Shown: positions 22,701 through 34,500 of the stretch, in pieces
How the letters are laid out: every line of letters starts with the position of its first letter
Numbering within the stretch: the first letter of the stretch is position 1
DNA from: Taxillus chinensis
Taxonomy: Eukaryota; Streptophyta; Magnoliopsida; Santalales; Loranthaceae
Length of the DNA: 64,000 nt
Direction: 5' to 3'
Assembly (NCBI GenBank): GCA_023512835.1
Contig: CM042087.1
Location: 45,986,249 to 46,050,248 of the forward strand
Made by a program: the position numbers and the translations under genes
Notes under the pieces: generated by a model
What the model saw: only the letters and a program-made list of their open reading frames with translations
What the model was told of the DNA's origin: nothing
Databases searched by the model: none

Positions 22701-25700
22701 CCTTTAGATACTCACTCGATACAAGACGGATAAGGTGAGAGGGGGAGAGTAGTAGTGATTGTGAGAGGAGGATGGTATGGTTGGTGTTGCTTGCCCTATT
22801 ATTAAGAATTTGGATGTGGTTGAGACTGAAAAGGAGGATTCAGTTGTTGTATCAAAAGTTGGGGGAAATGAGCTCGAAAATCAGGCTCAGGGGGGATTCA
22901 AAATATATAAAGGTGTATGTCAGGAGAACAAAGCAGATTGAGGGAGCCATGCCTACAACCTCACCAGTGCCAAGTCCCTTGTCCCACCTACTCTAACTCT
23001 TGAGACACCTACTTTATCTAGAATACACAGGTGATATGATTTCTCTCACCACTCCTCTCACTACCTATTGGTAAGGCGGACTGATTGCAAGAATGCGGGC
23101 ATTCCTCTTGACTGATATGGTCTCTCTTTAGGCTGACATGGTTTCCTATATGATATTGCTCAATTTGTTTCATACTCACACATATCACCTATACATGGGG
23201 TATTCATTGCATTATTAGACTGTCTCTATCCCTAACTATTGGCAGGTTGCTAAGGGAGTTTCAAAATAAAAAGCAGCCATGTTAGAAAAGCCTAAGGCCC
23301 TAAAAAGGACCAAACCAGTAGCTTGTGTCACTACCTCCAGTCAAGAAATTTGTTGTATGCAAGTGGGTCTTCACTGTGAAGTAGAATCTAGAAATTCTAG
23401 TTGAGCACTACAAGGCTCAGTTGGTAATGAAGGGGTATATGGTCAGACCTATGGGGATAATAAGGTGTCTAGTCGACTATGATGAGACATTTGTATTTGT
23501 GGCAATGTGGCAAAGATGATTACTGTGAGATCACTGGTTTCAATGGAAGCAAATGCCTTTCTTCATGGTAATTTGTTAAAGGAGGTGTACATGGAGATTC
23601 TTCCAGGGTTTGACACAAGTTAGCCCGATAACAAGGTGTGCAGACTCAAGAAGTCACTTTATTGGTTGAAACAGCCTATCTAGTTTTATAGATTCAGAAA
23701 GGCTATGGTAGGCATAGGTTATCAACAAATCAATGCTGATCACATTCTTTCGACAACATGGTGGTCACATTACTATGTTGGTTGTGTATGTCAATAATAT
23801 GATTATTATTGGCGATGATAAGGTGAAAATTGCACATTTGAAGACGAAATAAGGGAAATAATTCAAGGTGAAAGGATTTAGAACATCTTAGGTATTTCCT
23901 TGGGATTGAGCGGTCTTCCCAAAACTATAGAGGATTGTTCTATCCAAAGGAAGTACGTCCTAGACTTGCTCACAAAGACATGCATGTTAGGGTGCAAGCA
24001 TGTTGTTTCTCTAATTGATGTGAAAGCCAAGATGAGTGCAGTTCATCATGAGGGATATTAGAGATTGTTAAGCAGACTAATCTATTTGAGTTATACTCGG
24101 CCTAATATTTCGTTTGTAGTGAGCATGGTGAGTTGTTACATGCATAACTCTAGGAAGGGTCATATGGGCGCAGTGTATCACTGTCACATGATGAGGTACT
24201 TAAAGGGTGCTCCAGGAAGTGGCTTAACCTTCCAAGTTCATGGACATATATGGACATTAAGGGCTATTGTGGCTCTTAACTGTGCCTCAATGCTTAATGA
24301 CACAAAATCCACATCAGGCTTTTGCATGCTTGCAACCGGTTGTTACAAGATGACAATGAAAGCTGAGTATAGGAAAGAGCTCAAGGTGAATCACAGAGCC
24401 CAAATGAAGCTCCAGTGTGATAAGAAGTCAGCATTGCGAATAATCTTGTGCAACATGACATAACCAAACATATAGAGATTAATAAGTTCTTAAAGGAAAA
24501 GCTGAAAAGTAGACTATTGGAGTTAAGCCACCTAACTATTGGAGAGCAAGTAACTAAATACCTAGCCAAAAGAATTAGTTTGATAGATCTAGTTAGGTTA
24601 TGTGACAAGATGGACTTGATGGATATATTTTGCCCATCTTGAGGTAAGTGTTGGGATTTATGTGTATATGGGACTGGCCCATTAAGTCAATATATGTATA
24701 CAACATCTATATTGGCATGATGTGTGTATAAAAAATAATCACTCAAATACCGATACCTTGAAATGTGTAGTGTTTTACGTTAATTCTAATTAGCAATGCA
24801 TATTTCCAACATCTATTTATTTGTGTTTTGGGTGTGTTGGGATGTGAAGTGGGGACGAGTCAGAGTATGTACCGGAAGTGAGGTTATTGCCGCTGAGCCC
24901 CTGCCACGTGATGGTCCAGCCACCACATTGATATCCCAAGTTGTCGGCATGGCTACCAGCAACGAGGATCTTGGTTGCCTTCTTGGGGACGGGCAGCAGG
25001 GGGGCTGTCGGCATCGTTGCCATTCTTCAGAAGAACAAGTGATTTCCTTACAGCTTCTCTGGCCAGATCTCTATGTGCCTGTTTGTTTGACAAGGATTAT
25101 GCAGCATCATCAGGGCATTTCCAAGCTAGTTATTGAAAAGAAAGACGGTTCACACGCACCAAACCCCAAATGAGGGCTTTGGATATGCTGACAATAGACA
25201 AACGAAATTTTGGGGACCGATTGATTAACCTGGCTACGGAGCTGGTTGAAAAGGCTGGGATCGCCAAAGGGATTCTCAAAAAGTCCCATTGTAAATTTGA
25301 CTCGCAGAATCCTCCTCACAGCATCGTCAATGCGATCTATTGAGATGAATTTATTATTGACTTGGGAAGACAGTTCGTCTAGGAACTCAGTGTGGTTGTA
25401 GGGAAGCATGAACTGATACAACAATTAGCAATTCAATGCCAGTCAGGTTCAAATTTATAATAGCAATTAAAAAGACCCACCATGTCAATGCCTGCATTAA
25501 CCCCAGCGTGCACCGAGTATGAATAGTTTGCATGGGGTGGAGAGGTTATACTGTCAATTCCTTGCCAATCTGATATTACAAATCCCTGCAATTAAAGCTG
25601 TCAAATTAACATCCCAAAATCCACATTTAGCCCCTCTTCTCATCCCAATCCATTCAGTTTGTATCAGTACCCTAAACTTGAGGGTGTTTTTGAGGAAGCC

Positions 25701-27302
25701 AGTAATGAGGTTGTAGTTAGCGTGCATCTTTTTTTCCATTCCAGCTGGAGTAAGAGACCATGACTGTTGAGACTCCCTCGTTGATAGAGTTGTAGTAACC
25801 TGGCATGTGAATGCTCAGCAGCCCATGCCAGTCAATTACTGTGTTATTTTCATTTATTCCCTTTGTTGTCCCGCCGTCTCCCACGTAATGCTTTGCACAG
25901 GCAGCTACTTTGTCCCTTCAGATAAAATAAGAAGCCATATACACACTTAGATCATATTCATAGATCTTTGAAGCAAAAATCCTAAAACTCATCTTGCTAA
26001 AACAAATGGCGCCGACTCACTTTCCACCAACATAAGGCACGCCCTTTCGTCCATTGTGGGGAATCTCACCCTGCAAACCAGAGATGATTTCGGTCATCTC
26101 TTGGACAATCTTGGGATCTTCACTGTAGCTCTCAAAACATCGCCCCCATCTCGGATCTCTACACACCTATTCATGATGACCATTTGGTCGGGGTTTTGTT
26201 TTTCAATATCTAATTCTTGGGTTTATATCAAAATCCACAATAAAATATGCATGGATGCATGAACATATGAACTAGTATTAACTCAAACTATATTTATATA
26301 TATACTTATATAGTTCATCCTCAAAACATTACCGCGATACACGGAGCAAAGACGTAGGGGATGCCTGTAGCGCGAACCTCAAGCGCAGTCGCAGCTCCGA
26401 TCCTCTTCACGAGGTCTGGATCCCTGAAGTATGGTAGCAACTTTATACAAAAAAAAACCCCATATAAACCAGGACGGCAATATTTTCCTTTAGAATGTCC
26501 CCAGATGCACACCAATATTGTCCCCGCTCGTCACATCGAGATTTTAAAACATGTGGTAACACCAGTATTTTCCTATGGCCGCTGTTTCTTCATCTGTGGT
26601 ACAATACTATCCAGGTAACCCACCTGGGCATATGAAACATTACCAAAAGTGTGGGCTAGCTTTTGTTCAAGTCATCAAAAATCATATATATGTATATATA
26701 TACCGACGTATAAACATACATGGAAAAAGACGAAAACTAGCTACTGGAATGGACCGATGTAAAAGAAAAAGCAAGGCCACTAGATCCTTATGTTCGTTTA
26801 GCCGTCAAATTTAAACAAGAAAGAGTGGCGAGATTGTGATTGAACATTGCCTGGTAGCTCCGAGGCCAACGTTGTGAGGAAAAATGGTAGCCTTATAGAC
26901 ATTGTTGTGGCCGTGCACGGCATCGATTCCATAAATCACGGGGATGCCGAGGCGGGTGTTGAGAGACGCGTTCTGGTAATCATTCACCATGTCCATCCAA
27001 TCCTTGGCGGTGGCCCGGGGGAAAGGCACGCTGCCCCCGCCGCTGAGCACGCTGCCGATGGAGTATCGCCTCACCACCTCCGCCGTGGCGTTGACGCGGT
27101 CCAGCTGCATCATCTGCCCGATCTTCTCCTGCAGCGTCATCCGCCTCATCAGGTCGCTGATCCGCTTGTTAATCGGCTGCTTTGGGTCTTTGTACTTCAT
27201 TAGCCCCCCTCCTTCTGCTGCTTCTACCTTCATCATCAACATCACAAGAAGCAACACCAGTCCAGCCAGGGCCACTGTACCTGCACCTGCATTCTTCTTC
27301 AT
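19715..27302 (-). CDS. Glycoside hydrolase family 3 beta-glucosidase / exo-beta-glucanase (ExoI-like), eight exons
   Basis: Secreted plant GH3 enzyme that removes glucose from beta-glucans and glucosides in the cell wall. Exons: 26851-27302, 26333-26423, 26021-26166, 25671-25915, 25481-25585, 25230-25412, 24873-25078, 19715-20208; phases join throughout. About 639 residues after correction, the usual length. A signal peptide is followed by [20 protein letters not shown]. Family blocks seen are [39 protein letters not shown] with the nucleophile Asp, [13 protein letters not shown], and [14 protein letters not shown] with the acid/base Glu of ExoI. The C-terminus is intact. Intron 1 has a GC donor. 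Intron 7 (4.66 kb) contains a decayed copia element. Two extra bases break the frame: T7 at 25729-25735 in exon 4 and G6 at 24999-25004 in exon 7. Removing one base from each restores family sequence, so assembly error is more likely than decay. Confidence 0.92.
21200..24811 (+). mobile_element. Decayed Ty1/copia retrotransposon inside the GH3 gene intron
   Basis: Opposite in strand to its host gene. In order: gag pieces at about 21460-21830 ([19 protein letters not shown], then [15 protein letters not shown]), an integrase C-terminal piece near 22570-22680 (a [15 protein letters not shown] stretch), reverse transcriptase near 23330-23700 ([27 protein letters not shown]), and the RNase H end at 24065-24640 ([40 protein letters not shown]). 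Stops and frame shifts interrupt every domain, so it cannot encode a working polyprotein. A purine-rich GAGGTAAG precedes the apparent 3' LTR. The 5' LTR and primer-binding site were not found, so the left limit is approximate. Confidence 0.85.
24649..24811 (+). repeat. Probable 3' LTR of the intronic copia element
   Basis: Starts TGTTGGGATT directly after the purine tract downstream of the polymerase stop codon, and ends TTTCCAACA, so its ends form the TGTTGG/CCAACA inverted termini usual for copia LTRs. It ends only about 60 bp from exon 7 of the host gene. No matching 5' copy was identified. Confidence 0.55.
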
Positions 27303-30300
27303 GGCTGCCTCTGCTTTTCAGAATTCAACCCATCCCAGTAAGCAGTAACCACACACAAAACATATGTCAGTGCGAATAGATTCAAAATCTCCAAGACATA
27401 GAACACCATATTTGAAGAAATATAAAAACTCAAAATGAGGAAGAATAAGAAGAATAAAGTGTATAAAAATAGAAAATAATTGTGCGTATTAATTGTGTAC
27501 CCTTATCAGTGCCCAGTTCCGACAAAGAATGAGCTTTGTTTTACAGAGATTATCGACTGTCTGTGAGCCAAAATAACATATTTAGGATAATTGAATCGAA
27601 ATTTTAAATCATAAAGCTGAACTAGTAAATACATCGCGCGCGCGCGCCCGCACTGATCGTGATGCTGGGAAAAATCATGCGGGTAGAAAATGTAGCCATG
27701 TTTGTACAGCAGTGAGACACTGAGCCATGTTTTTAGTTTTTATTATTTATTTATTTATATATATATATATATAGTTTGTACTGCAGTGAGAGTAGTAGTG
27801 GAGACTGGAGACGCGAAAAATATAATCCTAACCTTGAGATTTAGGAAATGCTAGTGTCTACATAAGCCTCTGTTCTCTATTGGACCCACCTCCTTCAGAT
27901 TTATATGGTACTGATATTTGGCACAGCTGGATACAAATTTGGAAGTAGCCGTAGGATGTGTGTATATATGTAGATTGGAGCCCCTACAGATATGGAATCT
28001 GACCGTTGCATGTGATCTGATCTGGAGTGGTGTTGACAGAGAGCAAAATAATATACATTATTATTGTTATTATCAATACGACATAAAAATGAGTCATATA
28101 TAATAACATTGACTCATGAATGTGGCATTATTAATGGGTTCGAAACATTAATAATGATGTTGGAACATGTTAGTTACTATTTCTTAACGAATTGAGTGGA
28201 ACACGAGCCTTAAATTATGATGTTAATGAACCGTTTACTAACGCTACTATGTTATTTACTGAACGTTCACGAATATGTGTTCATAAACTTGTTCACTAAT
28301 ACTTACGAAATCAATTATGAAATCATAAAAGTCTACAAAAAGAATCTATACCATAAACTTATATAAAATAGTACAATTAATTAATTATTAGGTTGTATTA
28401 TATTTGTTTACTATATTTAAATAATTGTCATATATAGTTCATGAAAATATTATAATAATAGTAATAATAAACAAATAAATCAAAAACATATATTTTTTAT
28501 TTAATAATAATATAAAAGTATATATTTATTAAATTATATTTAATAAAATAACTTTTACCCGTATTAATTAATTTTAAAATTTCCTATTCATAAATAATTT
28601 TTACGAACACAAACGATATTCACGAACTATTCGTGAATGTTCACGAATATATTCACGAATATAATAATGGTGTTCGCGAATGACATTATTTATTAACAAA
28701 TGAACATAAATGATCTTTTACCGAGCTGAACGCGGACTTATTCATGAAAGTTTGATTCATTTACGCCCTAGGCATTAATATATATTGTCATATTGAGCCG
28801 AGATGAATTATACCGACGTAATTATCATATAATAATTAATAGATTCAAATTTGAATGGAATAATAATTAATCGCCGACAGCCTTTTAAGGTTCTCATCAA
28901 GAAAATCTTAACAAATGACATTATGTTTATCAAATTACAAATTAAAAAAATAAATAACTTGAATTTTATTTAAATATTTAAAAGTTAACAAGATAGTATA
29001 TTTTATGTCATCACCTAATTTCATTAATCATTAGAGCTAGTATGCTTAGACTCATGGGAGCATTAGTAGTTCGGTCATTATTCCTATAGGCTCAAACAAA
29101 TTTTATTATGATACAAAATTTTATTTTATTTTTATAGTCGCCGTGTGATTGAATTATTTAAAATATGATTTATATTTAAAATTAGATTTAAAAGTAATTA
29201 TGTGTGTTTGAAACTCTAACAATGGCTACAAATAAATTATTTTTTCAAAGGAAATGAGTAGAGTCAACATCGCTCTTTTCTCACACAGAACCCTCTACCT
29301 CCTCCCTGACTATGTATCTTGGATCCCTTCATAGCAATTCACGGCAAGGTAAGGCCATGTTGGTGAAGGTTTATATTGATTTGTGGGACCTTTTTGTTGG
29401 TTAACGTTTTATACAATGTTGATTATTGGATACATAGATTTGTGGATATACTGTAGTGCTTATTGGTTGCAGTTATTAGTTTTCTTTTGAGCATTGGGGT
29501 GGTTGTTAGTTCTAGTCGCTATGTACAGGTATCATAGTTTTGATTGACTTTTGGTCAGTTATTGGTTGAATTAATAACACATGGGTTGTCATAATATTGT
29601 TACCATAATGGATGGTTTGCGTGATAGATGTTTGTTTGACAGATGTTGCTTGATTTGTTAGTTTGGCCTTTTGATGATGAGAAGTCTTAGGGTGAGAACG
29701 ATATGAAAACATGTACTTGAGATAGCTTGGTAGGTAGTTCCTAATTAGTATTGATAATATCTTAATGATGATGTTACTAGTGATACAATTGTTTTTATTA
29801 TACTTGGATTCAATTTAGAGTTTTAAAACTTCAAAGGCTATTAAGTAATTTTGGATAAATTAATTGGTTTACTATAAATTAAAATATAATTTTTAAAATT
29901 TTTCCTTGATGACAAGGGCAACCTTAAAGGACAGAAAAATAATGAGATTCTACAAATTAAAGCTGCAACAAAATGCATCACAAAGTAAAATTTAATTCCA
30001 ATTCCAAGAGTACGTGTTTCATACAGAGTGAGGGTGAACGTCTTATGTAGTGTATCATTAATGCATAAGGAAGATTGATGTTTTTAGCACTCAACGTCTC
30101 ATGCCAAAATAAAATAAAAATAGAAGGCACGTCGAGCAAATTTCAAGCACATTTTATACATATAATTCAAGCAAGCTCCAATGTCACAGATATTTAGAGT
30201 TTATGATTATCTTTAATCATTTATTTATTATTGAATATTTAAACAAAGACTGAAGGATCATTGACATTAGAGCGCCTAGGTCACCTAAGTCAAAAATTTA

Positions 30301-31525
30301 AGCATTTAAAAAGTTCAATAAACTAAAACCTCTTATAAATTTTCTTATCAATTAATTTTTCAATTAATAATTTAAGCTAAAATTCAAATAAATTCTATTA
30401 TCCATTTTTAAATCATTATTGGTTTTAATCAAAATCATCAACAGAGTATAACAAAACTTAAAATGAAAGAAGTAATATTATGAAGAGATCCCTCATCTTC
30501 ACCAACCTACACTACACTTAAAGGTTTTTATTAACTTTTTATTTTATTAAAATTGGGAGAAACAAATATAAAATTTTGATTTCATAAATGAAATCATTTT
30601 TAAAAAAAATCATTTTAGTACATAATTTTAGTTTTAAAATTTAAATAAAATAACATGGAAGAGAAAATTCATAAATAAATAATAAACAAATCCAAAAAAA
30701 ATGAATTTAAATTTAAATTATTTTCAATTCAGAAACAAATGAATTTATTCAAGGTAAAATTAAAATCCCCATTATGTGTAGCAAACATCACCTAAACATC
30801 TAAAATTATACTAAAAAAAAATTCTACTTATAAATGGCACAGAGACACCCTCCACCATTGGATTAACTTTCAAAAAATATTTAATATCAATCCATTGGTA
30901 ACCTACTAATAGACCCTCGTTCTCCAAACCAGCCTAGTTTGGTGATCTAAAACCACAAACCCATCACGTCATAAGGCAGGTGTCAACTTTACATTCATGA
31001 CCGTCATAACGCAAGGACTTTGGGGGAGACGTAAAAATATATCATCTTGTTTTTATATGTATATAAAAAACAAAAACTAAGCTAATCATTAGATCCTAAA
31101 AACAAGACTGCGTGACAAAATACTCTAATTGCAAAGCAGGACAACAATACAACCAAAAATCCACGTTAAAATAACTCCATCTAAATTAAAATGCATGCAT
31201 AAATTAAAATGACGGAGATAAAACTCACGGGGAACCGGCCTGCCAACGTTACTTCACTGATCAGGAAACGCTCAAGGCAGGGTACATAGGAAAAGGTTTC
31301 CAAATACAAGCAAATGTTTTTAGTTACAACATATATCATACCAGTCATGACCAATGGACCATAAAATGTTAAGAGAAAACATTAAGCATGAGAAATCCCA
31401 GAGTTCGAAACCAAGTTCAATGGAGGCTGAACAAGTCGTTTCTTATTTTTATTTTAAGGCAATAACCATTCATAGTTCACTTCCTTGAAAGCAGACAACA
31501 AAGGAAAAGGTTGAACCGAAACTTG
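27303..31525. other. Intergenic DNA between the GH3 and complex I genes
   Basis: The part next to 27303 must hold the GH3 promoter and 5' leader, but no core element could be fixed. A CG dinucleotide tract at about 27634-27646 and a TA tract near 27758-27772 are seen. The GTTCATGAAC-type repeat lies at 28160-28770. The rest is AT-rich with no recognised gene; the 3' untranslated region of the complex I gene should lie just left of 31526. Confidence 0.5.
28160..28770 (-). repeat. Dispersed repeat rich in GTTCACGAAT/GTTCATGAAC palindromes, copy 2
   Basis: Multiple imperfect palindromes such as GAACGTTCACGAATATG and ATTCGTGAATGTTCACGAAT, then ACCGAGCTGAACGCGG. Related to the stretch at 18130-18365 but apparently in the opposite orientation. 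The interior is AT-rich and has no coding potential. Confidence 0.45.
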
Positions 31526-34500
31526 TCAAAAAATAAACTTTCTGCGTGGCCTCCCAGCATCATCATCTTGCATATGCTGTCATCAATATCAACAAATCAG
31601 TAAGAAAAGTACATGACTAGAACCTCTTTTTTCTGTCAAGATCGATACCAATGCCATGGGAAAAACAACCCCACAGCATAGACAAACACAATCAGAAAGC
31701 AAGTTGGGAAAAAAGTTCCACACGTCAAACACAATAAGAAAGAAATTTTGAAGATACACAATCTTTATTTTATACTGCAAAATACTAAATATGGCATTTG
31801 AATCAGTGTACTGCAAACATTTTTATTATCTATCTTGAGGGACCAAACGAACTGAAACAATCAAAACAAAGGTGCATAATACATAACCAGAATATATGGT
31901 GAATTCTAAAATTATAAATATCAGTTTACTAAAAGCAGGTGTGCAGGTACAATAGCCACATTACATTTTATAAACTGCAACAAATTCTATAAAAGTAGTA
32001 CATGATATACAGATACGATCAATCTAAACTCAAAATTGAAGGTCATGATTGATTTACAAAGAGAGGGATAGAAAAGAGAAAAAGGTAACTTGCCTGTATA
32101 AACATGCTAGTTATGTGCCCTCGATTCTCAAATACAAAGGAATGAGTGGCATTTTTGCAATAACCAAAAAATTATGAGAGCCTTCGATACAAAGCAATTG
32201 ACATTTATTTGTTACTAGACTTTTGCTTAACTGTGAAAATGTCACTCACGCCCCTGCATTTAAGAATGTAAGGCAGACAACTTTTGTGATTGCATTTGCA
32301 CGGGAAGGAAACCTGTTCTCATAAGATATATATGTGTATATGCATATGATTTATGGTAACTCATCTTAGGTGATATCTCAATAGAGCACTGGCCAATAGA
32401 GCCCATGGACTCCAACTTAGGTGATTCCAAATGCATAGTATGAAAAATAAACATGAAAAAATGTGAACAGCTACTAAATTTCATGATTATCTGAAAAGGC
32501 TAACGTTATTAAATTTACATGGTCAACTTAAATTCTGTTTTATGATTAAAATTTGATTGCATATGAAAATTTCCCACATATTTCAAACATTCTGAAATTT
32601 AATAAAACTTCATAGTTTTTCATGTTTTTTTTTTTGATGAGTTCTTTAAAATCCATCCATTCGGAATAAACTAATTTGGAGTTCATTTGGGTCAATTTGG
32701 CAGTGCTCATTTTAAGGCCTGACTTAAGGTAGGACTCAAAATATCATTACCTGTATACATACATATCAATATAAATAGAGACAGGGCAGCTAGACCTAAG
32801 TCCTTTATAATCACGAGTCATAGCTTAGTTTTGTGCATGGTGCATAAGGGGTGTGCTTATATGGAAAGCTACCTCAAGGCTCAACCTGCAATATGCTTGA
32901 TTGAATGACTTGGGACGTAAAATTAGTGACGCAGATAGATATTGTACTTCAAAGTTTCATGATGTGAAAGTTTCATATTTTATATAGTTTTATCAGTTTC
33001 CTAATTATTAATGTTCCAATTGTTTTCCTCATAATAAATATGTTAGTTTATTAATCCATGAGTATTCTAGTTTTATAAGGATTTCTTATAAAAGTCGAGA
33101 TCCAAAGGAACTTCCTTTGGGGTTCTGATGCAGGTAAGTCCAAATCTCATTTGGGGCATTGGAATGGTGTGTGTTACCCTTGTTTCAAGGCAGCTTGGGC
33201 ATCAAGAAGTTGTGCTGATTTAATGTATTTCTTTTGGGGAAGTAGTTGTAGCGGTTTGGAGCGGAGAGGGAGACCCTGTGGCGGGAGGTGATTGGAGTGA
33301 GGTACGGTATTGCCAGTGGGGGTTGGGTCTCTTTGATGTCTTGTGAGTCACATGTTATGAGTTTATGGAAATTTATCTTGGCACAATGGGTCTCTTTTTC
33401 TCAATTTGTGGCATTTGAGCTGTGGGACGGTACTTCTATCTGCTTTTGGAATGATGTGTGGTATGATACATCTCCCCAGAAGCTTAATTACCTGGAGTTG
33501 TTTCGGATTGCTTGCTCCCCTGATGTTTTCATGGCCGACGTTCACTGTCTTCAGGGGACTACTATGCAGTGGGAGATGTTTTCGCAGGCTGCCCAAAATT
33601 GAAAATTGAAGGCTTTCTCATCTTTTTTCGATTAGTTGTATTCGGTTGCCCAAGCGAGATTAGCAGCCAATAGGCTTTGTTGCGGCTCAATTAGGCGTGT
33701 GGTTTTCAAGTTAAAGCCTTTACTTTCTTTTGATGCCTATTCGGCCTGGGATGTTCTCGTGACGTAGTGTGTGGAAGGCGCACGTTCCATCTCGTGTTGT
33801 CTTTTTGCTTGGACTGTGATGCTTGACAGAATCCTTACTGCTAATAATCTGCGACACTGGGCGTTATTTCATGTGCAAGGTTTCAGTGAAATCCGCAGAT
33901 CATTTATTTCTTCATTGTCTGTATGTTCGGGAGCTTTAAGACATAATTATAGGCTTGTTCGGCCTTTTTAGGGTGATGCCATCGTCCCTTTATGGGTTGT
34001 TTGAGTGCTGGCTCGGGAGCATGAGACAGCATTCGATGGTGTGGAGGGCTGTCCATCATTGTCTTTTTTGGTGTGTTAGGCACTAGTGAAATGCCTGTTT
34101 TTTTGACGATAGGGAGCAGTCCCTTTCAGAGATTTCTCTTATCTTTTTTCAAGATTTGAGGGAATGACTTTTTGCTTCGGGAGGGTTGTCTTTTTCTTCT
34201 ATTTCTGATGTTGTTCATAGGTGCTTATTTTGAGCCTATTATTGTATGTTCATTTAACACTCAATTTTTGTTTGCGTTCATTCTATTTTAATAAAATTTC
34301 TTACTTATAAAAAAAAAAATCTTATTTCTATTTCATAACTTATCTATAAATTGACATTCTACATCTTATTACTCTTTTTATAATAATTATTATTTTTGAT
34401 ATACATACATGATTATCAATTAATGCTAACAATATTATTATCATTATTATTTAATAGTCATTATATATTAAAATAAAATTTTATATAAATATAGTTACAA

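Larger units (their letters stand above)
20209..24872 (-). other. Intron 7 of the GH3 gene, expanded by a retrotransposon
   Basis: Donor CTTCCG|GTACAT and acceptor TTTTCACAG|GAAC on the minus strand join SG to TTILEA in frame. Most of this 4664-bp intron is copia-derived (about 21200-24811). A GC-richer piece at about 20440-20800 has no recognised content. Confidence 0.85.
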
